This document shows positions 15,908-24,179 of a stretch of 35,908 nucleotides of DNA, piece after piece. A program made the position numbers and the translations under genes. The stretch lies in NCBI GenBank assembly GCA_023389045.1, contig JAEWEZ010000104.1:1-35908 (forward strand), given 5' to 3'. This DNA comes from Actinomycetes bacterium. GTDB lineage: Bacteria > Actinomycetota > Actinomycetes > Actinomycetales > Dermabacteraceae. The notes below the pieces were generated by a model. That model worked only from the letters and a program-made list of their open reading frames with translations. It had not been told where the DNA came from and did not search any database. Each line of letters opens with the position of its first letter. Position 1 is the first letter of the stretch.

Positions 15908-17101
15908 ATGCCGGCAGATTCTCCCCTGAAGGCACGCGCCTACCTCGACCATGCCGCGACGACGGCCCTTCGCCCCGAAGCCCGCGAAGCGTTCCTGCAG
16001 GCATCCTCGGTGCTGGGAAACCCCGGATCGGTGCACACGGCCGGGCGGCGCGCTCGAGCGGTGCTGGATGATGCGCTCGCCCAGATCGCCGAAGACCTCG
16101 GGATCCCCCGTTCCTGGATCGTGCTGACCTCCGGCGGCACCGAGGCCGATAACCTCGCCTTGCGCGGCGTGTCGCAGGCGGTCCTGGCTGCTGATCCGCA
16201 GCGCAACACCGTGGCGGTGGCCGCCACCGACCACGCCGCCACGGCGGAGACTGCCACCCAGATTGGTGAGGGCGTGCAGGGGCGCATCCTGCCGGTGGCA
16301 GACAGCGGCCTACTGCGCATGGACGCGGTGCGCGAGGCCCTTGCCTCCGGCGATGTGAGCCTCGTGAGCGTGGCTCTCGCCAATAACGAGACCGGTGTGG
16401 TGCAGGACCTCGCGGCGGTGGCGAGCATCGCCCGCGAGCACGGAACCCTCGTCCACACCGATGCCGTGCAGGGCCTCGGCCACACGGAGCTGCCGTCTTT
16501 CGACGACGTCGATCTCATGTCGCTCACGGCCCACAAGATCGGTGGGCCCGTCGGAATCGGGGCGCTCGTGGTCAAACCCGAGGTGACTCTGCGGCCTATG
16601 GCCACCGGCGGTGGCCAGCAGCGCGGCCTGCGCTCCGGCACCCTGGATGCTGCCCATACGGCAGCCTTTGCGGCGGCGCTTCACTCCACCCTGGAGGATT
16701 GGCAGGCGGAGATGCAACGCCTGGGCGGGCTTGCGCAGCAGATCCGCGAGGGAATCCGCGCCATTGACCCGTCGGCCCAATTCACCGTTCCCGCGGGAAC
16801 GCCGCACACCGAACACATCGTGCATGTGATGTTCCCGGGGGCCGATAGCGAATCGCTGCTCTTCCTGCTGGATGAACGCGGCGTGGACTGCTCGGCGGGA
16901 TCGGCCTGCCACGCCGGGGTGACCGGTGGCAGCCATGTGCTCACGGCGATGGGGGTGGAGCCGCAGCTCGCGCGCGGTTCTCTGCGGCTCTCGCTCGGCT
17001 GGACCTCGAGCCCGCAGGATGTGGAGATTCTGCTCCAGGCCCTTCCGGAGGCCCTGACCCGTTCCCGGGCTGTGGCCGCCTTCACCGGCCTGGGCCACTG
17101 A
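15908..17101 (+). CDS. Cysteine desulfurase (NifS/IscS family)
   Basis: Pyridoxal-phosphate enzyme (397 aa) that removes sulfur from cysteine and hands it on as a persulfide. Visible motifs: YLDHAATTALRP at the N-terminus, SGGTEADNLAL (about 75-85), ANNETG (159-163), HTDAVQGLGH (183-192), the PLP lysine K210 in SLTAHKIGGPVG, and the catalytic cysteine C334 in SACHAG within a short loop of the class I type. Start at ATG 15908 is only weakly supported by a ribosome-binding site. mnmA follows 79 bases later, the same pairing as iscS-trmU in mycobacteria, so its main role is probably sulfur supply for tRNA thiolation. Confidence 0.94.
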   Translation: MPADSPLKARAYLDHAATTALRPEAREAFLQASSVLGNPGSVHTAGRRARAVLDDALAQIAEDLGIPRSWIVLTSGGTEADNLALRGVSQAVLAADPQRNTVAVAATDHAATAETATQIGEGVQGRILPVADSGLLRMDAVREALASGDVSLVSVALANNETGVVQDLAAVASIAREHGTLVHTDAVQGLGHTELPSFDDVDLMSLTAHKIGGPVGIGALVVKPEVTLRPMATGGGQQRGLRSGTLDAAHTAAFAAALHSTLEDWQAEMQRLGGLAQQIREGIRAIDPSAQFTVPAGTPHTEHIVHVMFPGADSESLLFLLDERGVDCSAGSACHAGVTGGSHVLTAMGVEPQLARGSLRLSLGWTSSPQDVEILLQALPEALTRSRAVAAFTGLGH

Positions 17102-17121
17102 ATCGCAGGGCGGATCGCTCG

Positions 17122-17127
17122 TAGACT
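17122..17127 (+). promoter_or_regulatory. Possible -10 element (TAGACT) for mnmA
   Basis: TAGACTGGG in the 79-base gap after the cysteine desulfurase is identical to the string before the gene at 2387. It would give a leader of about 45 bases up to the mnmA GTG. No good -35 is visible, and read-through from upstream is equally possible. Confidence 0.35.
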
Positions 17128-17180
17128 GGGTGGCCGCCCCACCTGGGGCGCACCATGTCGATACAAGGAGTGATCTCAGC

Positions 17181-18257
17181 GTGAAGGTGCTGGCCGCGAT
17201 GAGCGGGGGAGTGGACTCCGCGGTCGCTGCAGCGCTGGCCCATGAGGCCGGGCACGAGGTGACCGGGGTGCATATGGCGCTGTCGAAAGACCCGCGCTCA
17301 ACCCGCACCTCCTCGCGTGGATGCTGCACCGTCGAAGACGCTGAGGACGCCCGCCGCGCCGCGGACCACATCGGGATCCCCTTCTACGTGTGGGACCTTT
17401 CCGATGACTTCCACGACCTGGTCGTGGAGGATTTCCTGAGCGAATACGCGGCCGGCCGCACCCCGAACCCCTGCGTGCGCTGCAATGAGCGGATCAAGTT
17501 CGCCTCCCTCCTGGAGCGGGCGCGACTGCTCGGCTTTGATGCGGTAGCCACCGGGCATTACGCCTCCCTGCGCCGCAGCCCCGAGGGGGAGCTGAGCCTG
17601 CACCGTGCCGCCAACACCCGCAAGGACCAGTCCTATGTGCTGGCGGTGATGGGCCCGGAGGCCCTGGGTCGGGCGCTGTTCCCGCTCGGGGATTTCGCGA
17701 CGAAGGACGAGGTGCGTCAGCAGGCGCGCGAGCGGCGCCTCGGGGTCTCGACCAAGCCCGACAGCTACGACATCTGCTTCATTCCCGACGGGGACACCCG
17801 CGGTTTCCTGCAGCGGCGCCTCGGTGCCGCGCCCGGGCAGGTCGTGGATGCCGACGGCACGGTGCTCGCCGAGCACGAGGGCACCTTTGGTTTCACGGTC
17901 GGGCAGCGCAAGGGCCTCGGGATCGAGCGCCCCGCCGCCGATGGCAAGCCCCGCTATGTGGTCGATATTGACCCTGCGGCGCGACGGGTTGTGGTGGGCG
18001 CGGCCGAGCTCCTCTCGACCACGCTGCTGGAAGCGACCGCGGTGATCCCCTTTGAGCCGCTGACCGTCGGCCGACGGGTCAGCGCACAAATCCGCGCCCA
18101 CGGCGAAGCCGCCCCCGGCGTGATCGAGGCGGCCGAGGGTGACCTGCTGCAGGTGCGTTTGGATACGCCGGTGCGTGGCGTTGCTGCCGGGCAGACCCTC
18201 GTGCTGTACGACGGGGACAGGGTGATTGCGGCGGCAACCCTGGAGCGCCACGTATGA
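17181..18257 (+). CDS. mnmA: tRNA-uridine 2-sulfurtransferase MnmA
   Basis: Makes the 2-thio group of wobble uridine in Lys, Glu and Gln tRNAs. I place the start at GTG 17181 (MKVLAAMSGG) because AAGGAG lies at 17165-17170; this gives 358 aa, the normal length, whereas an upstream GTG at 17130 would add 17 residues of no family character. The PP-loop SGGVDS is at 8-13, the catalytic cysteines are C98 (NPCVRCN) and C199 (YDICFIPDG), and FTVGQRKGLG marks the central domain. Coupled by ATGA overlap to the MetE-like gene downstream. Confidence 0.95.
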   Translation: MKVLAAMSGGVDSAVAAALAHEAGHEVTGVHMALSKDPRSTRTSSRGCCTVEDAEDARRAADHIGIPFYVWDLSDDFHDLVVEDFLSEYAAGRTPNPCVRCNERIKFASLLERARLLGFDAVATGHYASLRRSPEGELSLHRAANTRKDQSYVLAVMGPEALGRALFPLGDFATKDEVRQQARERRLGVSTKPDSYDICFIPDGDTRGFLQRRLGAAPGQVVDADGTVLAEHEGTFGFTVGQRKGLGIERPAADGKPRYVVDIDPAARRVVVGAAELLSTTLLEATAVIPFEPLTVGRRVSAQIRAHGEAAPGVIEAAEGDLLQVRLDTPVRGVAAGQTLVLYDGDRVIAAATLERHV

Positions 18258-19351
18258 CCGATCTGGTCCAGCTCGCCACCGATGGCGGGCATCGCGCGGT
18301 CCCGGGCAGTCGCGACGCCGCTGAGGACCCCGTCTTGGAGGCGCTTCTCGCCCTGCGCACCACTCTCGGCTCCTCGCCGGAGAACCGCATCGGCGCGCGT
18401 CTCCCGCTGCCCCTGGCCCTGGGAATCGGCCCGACTGATCAGGTTCTCCCCGCCTCCCTGACGCTGCTTGCCGGTGCTGGCGGTGACCTTACCGCCGCCG
18501 GGTGGAGGCTTGGACCGGGCCGGGATCACGCCTGGCGAGGAGCGGTCAATCAGCGTCAGGCGCTGCTGGACGCGGCACGGATTGCCTGGCTCGGCGTCGA
18601 GGGAACCGTGCAGATCAGCGTGCTGGGGCCGGTGAGCCTCGCCGCCGGGGTGCTGCTCGCCGGTGGGCAGCGTGCGCTGATGGATGCCGGGGCGCTGCGT
18701 GACCTGCCGGGAATGCTGGCTGAAGGGCTGATCGAGCACGCGGCCGCTCTGCGCGAACGAGTGCCGGGGGCGAGCATCCATCTTCTGGTGAGGGAAGACA
18801 CTGTGGGCGCCGCGCATGGCGGTAGGCTGCGTAACCGCAACGGCCGCGGTTACGTTCCGGCCCTGTCGGCGGCGCGGGTCGGTGCCTGCTGGGGTGATCT
18901 CCTGCGTTTCCTGGGAGGGGCCGACGGGCCGTTCGCTGCCGTGACCCTGGAGAGCGGTTCGCACCCGGACTTGCTGACGGCGGGGATGGAAGCGGGCGCC
19001 CAGGCCCTCGCCATCACGCCGTCGCGTTTGCCCTCCCTGGGCACGGAGGCGGGGCGTCGTGCCTGGGAGCAGATTGCGGCAGCCCATGAGAGCGGGATCG
19101 GATGCGAACTGCTCGTGGACCCAGGCGATGGCGCGGAAGCGGATGCCGATCGGGTTCTTGCCATGTTCCGGGAGCTTGGTTTCTCCGCGCGGGAGGCTGC
19201 GGGGATGACGCTCCTTGCGCGGGCCGGGGCCCATCGTGCGCATCGACGCGACCCGGTGCAGGAACCCACAGAACGCACCCTCCTGGAGGCGCCGGACCTG
19301 GACCGTCTGCTGCGACTGGCTCCCGCCTGGGCGGAAAAAGTCGCGGACTAG
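18254..19351 (+). CDS. MetE/UROD-like protein without the MetE zinc site (Rv3015c-type)
   Basis: The 365-aa protein has the overall layout of the C-terminal barrel of cobalamin-independent methionine synthase (for example VQISVLGPVSLA near 117-128 and the end of the barrel near 230-320) and sits exactly where mycobacteria carry the MetE-like Rv3015c, between mnmA and ligA. However, no HxC motif or later zinc cysteine of MetE can be found; only two isolated cysteines exist (VGACWGD and IGCELL). True methionine synthase activity is therefore doubtful and the function is unknown; the link to mnmA suggests something in sulfur or tRNA metabolism. Start overlaps the mnmA stop by 4 bases. Confidence 0.75.
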   Translation: MTDLVQLATDGGHRAVPGSRDAAEDPVLEALLALRTTLGSSPENRIGARLPLPLALGIGPTDQVLPASLTLLAGAGGDLTAAGWRLGPGRDHAWRGAVNQRQALLDAARIAWLGVEGTVQISVLGPVSLAAGVLLAGGQRALMDAGALRDLPGMLAEGLIEHAAALRERVPGASIHLLVREDTVGAAHGGRLRNRNGRGYVPALSAARVGACWGDLLRFLGGADGPFAAVTLESGSHPDLLTAGMEAGAQALAITPSRLPSLGTEAGRRAWEQIAAAHESGIGCELLVDPGDGAEADADRVLAMFRELGFSAREAAGMTLLARAGAHRAHRRDPVQEPTERTLLEAPDLDRLLRLAPAWAEKVAD

Positions 19352-19413
19352 GTGCTGCGGACGAGGCACAGGAACACGAGGCTTTCGCGGGCCCGTTACC
19401 GCCTCGGATGCGC

Positions 19414-19419
19414 GAGAAT
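19414..19419 (+). promoter_or_regulatory. Possible -10 element (GAGAAT) of a leaderless transcript
   Basis: GAGAAT ends 6 bases before the ATG at 19426, and no ribosome-binding site precedes that ATG. This is the geometry of a leaderless actinobacterial mRNA. The first base deviates from the TANNNT pattern, so support is modest. Confidence 0.3.
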
Positions 19420-19425
19420 CGTTCT

Positions 19426-20208
19426 ATGCGCATCGTGTTGATCGGAGGCAAGGGCGGGGTCGCCTCGCTACTGGTTCAGGCCTGGAAAGACGAGCATGAG
19501 CTGGTGCTTGTGGATCGCCGCCCCGAGCCGGTTCCCGGCACCGAGCATGTGGTCGGTGAGGCCGATGACCCAGAGGTATTACGCCGCGCCATGCACGGGG
19601 CAGACGCGGTGGTGCATCTTGCCGCCGTTCTCCCGATCGGCACCGAGGAAGAGCACCTGCCGATGACGGCGCAGGCCTTCGCGGTCAATGTGGGAACGGT
19701 GCTTCTCGCGCTGCGTATTGCTCGCTGCGAGGGTATCGCCTCGTTCGTACACATCAGTTCGCTCTCGGTCTTCACGCGGTACGGGCGGGAAGTGCTGCCC
19801 GCCGATGCCGTTCCCGATGCGACCGATCTGTACGGGCTCAGCAAACGTGTTGCCGAGCAGGCCCTGCGTATCGCCGTGGAGGAACCGGCACCGACTGCGC
19901 AGGAGCAGCCCATTCGAGTGACCTCGCTTCGCCTCGCCTTCCCGGCAACGGCCGAGATGTGGCCGAAGTGGCAGCCCTTCCATCGCCCCGACTGGACCCC
20001 GGTCCTGCACCGCACGCGGGAAGGGCTCGCCGTGGGCAGCCTGCACGAGGAGGATCTCGCCACGGCGGTGCTCACGGCGATCAGCCGCACTGCTGGCGGA
20101 CCGTACGAGACGGTTGCGGTTAGCGGCGCACCCCACGCCTACGATGACGGCTCTGCGTCCCGGCTGCTCGGCTGGGTGCCCCGGCACGTGTGCGATCCAC
20201 AGGCCTGA
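19426..20208 (+). CDS. NAD-dependent epimerase/dehydratase family protein (uronate dehydrogenase-like)
   Basis: An extended short-chain dehydrogenase of 260 aa from the ATG at 19426 (earlier starts in this frame run into the MetE-like gene). The NAD-binding loop reads IGGKGGVAS (6-14, last glycine replaced by alanine), an acidic residue D30 ends the second strand (NAD preference), DAVVHLAA lies at 60-67, the serine region is HISSLSVF (109-116) and the catalytic pair is Y136/K140 in YGLSK. Length and layout resemble uronate (hexuronate) dehydrogenases but also other small sugar epimerases. It lies 208 bases before the GH31-TRAP operon, same strand, so it may oxidise the sugar released by that system; this is inference. 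Confidence 0.75.
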   Translation: MRIVLIGGKGGVASLLVQAWKDEHELVLVDRRPEPVPGTEHVVGEADDPEVLRRAMHGADAVVHLAAVLPIGTEEEHLPMTAQAFAVNVGTVLLALRIARCEGIASFVHISSLSVFTRYGREVLPADAVPDATDLYGLSKRVAEQALRIAVEEPAPTAQEQPIRVTSLRLAFPATAEMWPKWQPFHRPDWTPVLHRTREGLAVGSLHEEDLATAVLTAISRTAGGPYETVAVSGAPHAYDDGSASRLLGWVPRHVCDPQA

Positions 20209-20246
20209 GCACCGATCATTCATGACCGCGAAGTAACACACAAACG

Positions 20247-20300
20247 GTGACTTTCAGGCCGTCCAGGGTCACGATCAGTGACATGACGGAGGTCACCTCC
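20247..20300 (+). promoter_or_regulatory. Candidate operator region before the GH31-TRAP operon
   Basis: Within the 208-base gap, GTGAC and its complement GTCAC alternate four times: 20247-20251, 20268-20272, 20278-20282 and 20292-20296. The last is inside a perfect GGAGGT-C-ACCTCC inverted repeat (20288-20300). A TAGGCT -10-like hexamer follows at 20304-20309, with GTGACA (20278-20283) as a -35-like element at an overlong 20-base spacing. Such phased half-sites are what a regulator such as the AraC protein at 26186 might bind. Confidence 0.35.
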
Positions 20301-20416
20301 CCGTAGGCTCCAAGAACCGGCGTGCATGGGCGCGCGCCGGCGCCCCGCGCCCCCGCGCCCGCTGCCGTCGGCGCCAATGGTCGCGTCCCACCAGGGCTGA
20401 CACGGGGAGATTGCCA

Positions 20417-23047
20417 ATGCGCACGAGCATGGTCGTGCAGGACATCGCACTTCGGGATGACGGCTCCTGCGCTATTCGCACCGAGGGCGTTGAGCTGCGG
20501 CTCATGATGATGGGCGAGGACGTGCTCCGCATCCGGGCCGGCTTCGATGAGGACTTCCGAGAACGCTCCTACGTGCTCACCACTACCGCCTGGGAGGACG
20601 AATTCGATGCAGTGCTGGGCGCTGAACGGACCCGGATCGATCCCACTCCACTGCGCCTCGAAGAGGACCCCGACAGCGGCACCGCCCTGCTCCTCGGCCC
20701 CCGTCTGCGTGTCGAGATCGCCCGGTGCCCCTTCGCCCTGACCGTTCGCGATCACGACGGACAGGTACTCCACCGGGACGTACCGGTTATCGCCTACCGA
20801 GAAGATCGCAATGGGCGGCGCATCCACACCATGGTGAATGAGCCCGAGGATTCCTTCTACGGGCTCGGGGAAACCACCGGCCCTCTCGACAAGCGACACA
20901 GCCGCTACTGGCTCAGCCCCCGCGACAGCCTCGGCTACGACGCAGAACGTACCGACCCGCTGTACAAGCACATCCCCTTTTGGCTCAAGGTGAACCGTGC
21001 CCGGAAAGCCGCCGTCGGCTACTTCCTGCACAACACCCACGAGATGAGCGTGGACTTCGGGCGTTCCCACTCCAACTACTTTCCGCACCACAGCCAGGTC
21101 AGCGTTGATGGTGGAGATATCGACCTTTTCCTCATCGCAGGGCCATCGATCCGCCAGATCATCACTCGCTACACCGACCTGACCGGACGGCCCCCGGTTC
21201 TTCCTCGCCAAGCCCTCGGCTACCTCGCCTCCTCCATGTACTACGCAGAACTCGAGAAGGACTGCGATCAGGCGATCATTTCCCTCCTCGAGATCGCTAA
21301 GGCCGAGGGCATCCCCGTCGACGGATTCCAGCTCTCCTCCGGATACACCACGCAGGACACCCCTCTCGGCCCCAAACGCTGCGTCTTCACCTGGAACCAG
21401 GAGCGTTTCCCAGACCCTGAGGCTTTCTTCGAGGGCATGCGCAAGCGCCAGGTGGTGGTCTCCCCGAATGTGAAACCCGGGATTCTCGAGGTGCATCCGC
21501 GGCTTGCGGAGTTTGCCGCGCAGAACGTGTTTGTTCAGGCCGGGGATGACGCCATCGCCCAGGCCGAAGCGACCGCAGCCCTCTACACGGTCCGGGGGCA
21601 GGGCAGCGGCGCCACCGACGCCAGCACCACCGATGTGACGCCGGAGCATCCCGAGGGTGACGGAAGCATCCCTGTTCCCGCCCGCGGCGCCTGGTGGGGC
21701 GGCCCCGGACGTTTCATCGACTTCACCAGCCCACATGCGCGAGAAGCCTGGAAGTCGTGGCTCACCGAGGCCGTGCTCTCGAAGGGAACATCCTCGGTAT
21801 GGAACGACAACTGCGAATACGACGGGATCATCGATCTTGACTCCCGGGTGGAGGCCGACGGGGCCGGAGGAACCATCGGCTCCCTGCGCACCGTCATGGC
21901 CAACCTCATGTGCGCGGTGACCTGGGAAGCAATCACCGAACATGACCCGCAGACCCGCCCCTTCATCGTCTGCCGGGCAGGGCACGCCGGTATCCAACGC
22001 TTCGCGCAGACCTGGGCGGGAGATAACTCCACCTCCTGGCAGACGCTGTGCGCCAATACGGCGACGATCCTCGGCATGAGCCTGTCGGGGGTTGCCAACC
22101 AGGGCTGCGATATCGGCGGTTTCCACGGCCCGCGCCCCGACCCTGAGCTCCTGGTGCGCTGGGTGCAGCACGGTATTTTCCAACCGCGCTTCTCGATCCA
22201 CTCGGTCAACTCCGACTCCACCGTGACGGAACCGTGGATGTACCCGGAGGTCACCCCGCTGATCCGCGAGGCGATCCTGCTGCGCTACCGCCTCGTGCCC
22301 TATCTCTACTCCCTGATGGTTCGGGCTTCCCGCGAGGGCAGCATGATCATCGAGCCGCTGGTCAGCGCTTTCCAGGACGATGTCGAGGGGTACGACACAA
22401 GCGATGTGTTCATGCTCGGGGACTCCCTCCTGGTGGCCGGGGTGCTGGAGCCGGGAGCGCGCACCCGAACGGTGCGCTTCCCCGCCGGGGAGACCTTCTA
22501 CTGCCTGGAGAGCCGCACCCGCTACGAGGGGGGAAGCACCGCGGTTCTCGACGTGGACCTCTCCTCCATCCCGCTGTTCCTGCGCGGAGGCGGAATCATC
22601 CCGATCGCGGTGAACCAGCCGATGAGCCTTGCCCGCGATGACGTTCATACCCTGCGGATTCTGTGCGCCCCCGACCGTGATGGGGAGTTCACCCTGCACG
22701 AGGATGACGGCATCACCCGCGCCCACGAAAACGGAGAGCGACGCGAAACCATCATCCGGATGCGCGCCGGCACCACCGTGCACCTCGACCTTGAGCGTCA
22801 CGGCCCCTACCGCAGCGCCCTGCGCACGATCCTCGTGGATCTCATCCACCCCGACCGCGCCCCGCTCACCGTGCTCTGCAATGGACGCGAGATAACGCAC
22901 TACCTGCACCGTCCCGCCTTTGATCACGCAGCCGAGGGATGGCACTACGACGCCTCCAGCGGCTCCGCACTCATTCGCCTGAACGACGACGGAACAGACA
23001 TTCACCTCGAGATCTCCTTCGACCCCTTCGACATGATCGGAATGTGA
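20417..23047 (+). CDS. Glycoside hydrolase family 31 protein (alpha-glycosidase)
   Basis: Retaining exo-acting alpha-glycosidase of 876 aa, no signal peptide, so cytosolic. The order is that of GH31: N-terminal beta-sandwich (about 1-250, with DSFYGLGETTGPLDKR-like substrate loop), TIM barrel (about 260-620) and C-terminal sandwiches. The predicted nucleophile is D464 in VWNDNCEYDG and the acid/base D536 in WAGDNSTSW; RAGHAGIQRFAQTW precedes the latter as in the family. The nucleophile motif differs from the usual WxDMNE of alpha-glucosidases, so specificity is open. Start at ATG 20417 has GGGGAG seven bases upstream. First gene of an operon with a TRAP transporter that starts 4 bases after its stop, suggesting that it cleaves the imported compound. 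Confidence 0.9.
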   Translation: MRTSMVVQDIALRDDGSCAIRTEGVELRLMMMGEDVLRIRAGFDEDFRERSYVLTTTAWEDEFDAVLGAERTRIDPTPLRLEEDPDSGTALLLGPRLRVEIARCPFALTVRDHDGQVLHRDVPVIAYREDRNGRRIHTMVNEPEDSFYGLGETTGPLDKRHSRYWLSPRDSLGYDAERTDPLYKHIPFWLKVNRARKAAVGYFLHNTHEMSVDFGRSHSNYFPHHSQVSVDGGDIDLFLIAGPSIRQIITRYTDLTGRPPVLPRQALGYLASSMYYAELEKDCDQAIISLLEIAKAEGIPVDGFQLSSGYTTQDTPLGPKRCVFTWNQERFPDPEAFFEGMRKRQVVVSPNVKPGILEVHPRLAEFAAQNVFVQAGDDAIAQAEATAALYTVRGQGSGATDASTTDVTPEHPEGDGSIPVPARGAWWGGPGRFIDFTSPHAREAWKSWLTEAVLSKGTSSVWNDNCEYDGIIDLDSRVEADGAGGTIGSLRTVMANLMCAVTWEAITEHDPQTRPFIVCRAGHAGIQRFAQTWAGDNSTSWQTLCANTATILGMSLSGVANQGCDIGGFHGPRPDPELLVRWVQHGIFQPRFSIHSVNSDSTVTEPWMYPEVTPLIREAILLRYRLVPYLYSLMVRASREGSMIIEPLVSAFQDDVEGYDTSDVFMLGDSLLVAGVLEPGARTRTVRFPAGETFYCLESRTRYEGGSTAVLDVDLSSIPLFLRGGGIIPIAVNQPMSLARDDVHTLRILCAPDRDGEFTLHEDDGITRAHENGERRETIIRMRAGTTVHLDLERHGPYRSALRTILVDLIHPDRAPLTVLCNGREITHYLHRPAFDHAAEGWHYDASSGSALIRLNDDGTDIHLEISFDPFDMIGM

Positions 23048-23051
23048 GTCC

Positions 23052-24179
23052 ATGACGCCACCACCCTGTCCCCACCCCTCTCTCGGGCCATCCCCGGGAG
23101 CGACGAGCCCGGCCCCGTCCACCGCACATGCGGCCCGCCCCCGTCGTCGCGCTCTGCTGGGAGCGGCCCTTGCGGCGCCCCTGACAGCGACAGCCTCCGC
23201 CTGCAGCCGCAGCAACGGTGCAATGGCCAGCGAGGAAGCCACAAGCGCGCGCCCGCTGGTGCTGCGAATGGCGCATAACCTGGGCGATAAACACCCCACC
23301 TCAAAAGCGATTACCGCCTTCACCGAGTCCCTCGCGGAATGCAGCGAGGGCAGGATCGTCGTGGATCTTTACGGCGGCGGCCAGCTCGGCTCTGAACCGG
23401 CCGTTCTCGGCCAGCTCACCCAGGGCATCATCGACCTCACCCGCGTGGGCAGCCCCGGGCTAGCGGGACGCCACCCGGGCTACCACACCTTTGGCCTTCC
23501 CTACCTCTTCTCCTCGGAGGAGGAGATGCACCAGGTGATGGATTCCCAGGTCATGCGTGACTTTTATCTGTCGACGAAGGACCTTGGCTTCGTCGGGCTC
23601 ACCCACTACTCCTCGGGAGCCCGCTCCTTCTACACCCGCTCCACCCCGGTGCGTACCCCGGACGACCTGGCGGGTCTAAAGCTCCGCGTGCAGGACATGG
23701 CCTCCCAGACCATGCTGGTCGAAACTCTCGGGGCGGCGCCGGTGGTGATGGCACTGGGCGATACCTACACCTCCCTGCAGACCGGGCTGATCGACGGGGC
23801 AGAGTCCAATGAGACGGTGCTGACCGAGTCCGCGCACGGTGAGGTGGCCAAGGTGTTCTCCCACACCGAGCACACTCGCATTCCCGACCTCATGCTGATC
23901 AGCGCCGATGCCTGGGGCCGCCTGAGCCCTGAGGATCAGGAGCTGCTGGTCACGGCCGCCTCGGACTCCTCCCGCGATCACCGTGTGGAGTGGGCCAAGG
24001 CCATCGACGGGGCCGTGGAGAAAGCCAAGGGAATGGGAGTCGAGTTCGTCGACGACGTCGATCTCGACGCCTTCCAGGAGGCAACCGCTCCGGTTCGCGA
24101 GCGCTTTGCCGCCGACTACCAGGAGGTTGCTGATCTGCTGACGATCATCGATTCCGCACGAAAGGAGAGCGGAGCATGA
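23052..24179 (+). CDS. TRAP transporter solute-binding lipoprotein DctP
   Basis: Extracytoplasmic binding protein (375 aa) of a tripartite ATP-independent periplasmic transporter. A long N-terminus leads to a Tat-like RPRRR motif (29-33), a hydrophobic stretch and a probable lipidation cysteine at residue 51 (TASAC), fitting a Gram-positive cell that must tether the protein. The DctP fold is clear from VLRMAHNLGDKHPTSKA (about 70), the domain-hinge segment and PDDLAGLKLRVQ, whose arginine normally binds the carboxylate of the ligand. The ligand is therefore predicted to be an organic or sugar acid. Follows the GH31 gene by 4 bases and overlaps dctQ by 4. Confidence 0.92.
   Translation: MTPPPCPHPSLGPSPGATSPAPSTAHAARPRRRALLGAALAAPLTATASACSRSNGAMASEEATSARPLVLRMAHNLGDKHPTSKAITAFTESLAECSEGRIVVDLYGGGQLGSEPAVLGQLTQGIIDLTRVGSPGLAGRHPGYHTFGLPYLFSSEEEMHQVMDSQVMRDFYLSTKDLGFVGLTHYSSGARSFYTRSTPVRTPDDLAGLKLRVQDMASQTMLVETLGAAPVVMALGDTYTSLQTGLIDGAESNETVLTESAHGEVAKVFSHTEHTRIPDLMLISADAWGRLSPEDQELLVTAASDSSRDHRVEWAKAIDGAVEKAKGMGVEFVDDVDLDAFQEATAPVRERFAADYQEVADLLTIIDSARKESGA

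Noticed and set aside
18254..19351. Calling the gene metE or metH
   Set aside because: The zinc-binding residues needed for methionine synthesis are not visible.
20216..23323. Long open frame (over 1000 codons) on the minus strand opposite the GH31 gene
   Set aside because: It mirrors GH31 codon structure in GC-rich DNA, gives a Gly/Val/His-rich product without domains, has no ribosome-binding site, and the plus-strand GH31 motifs are unambiguous.
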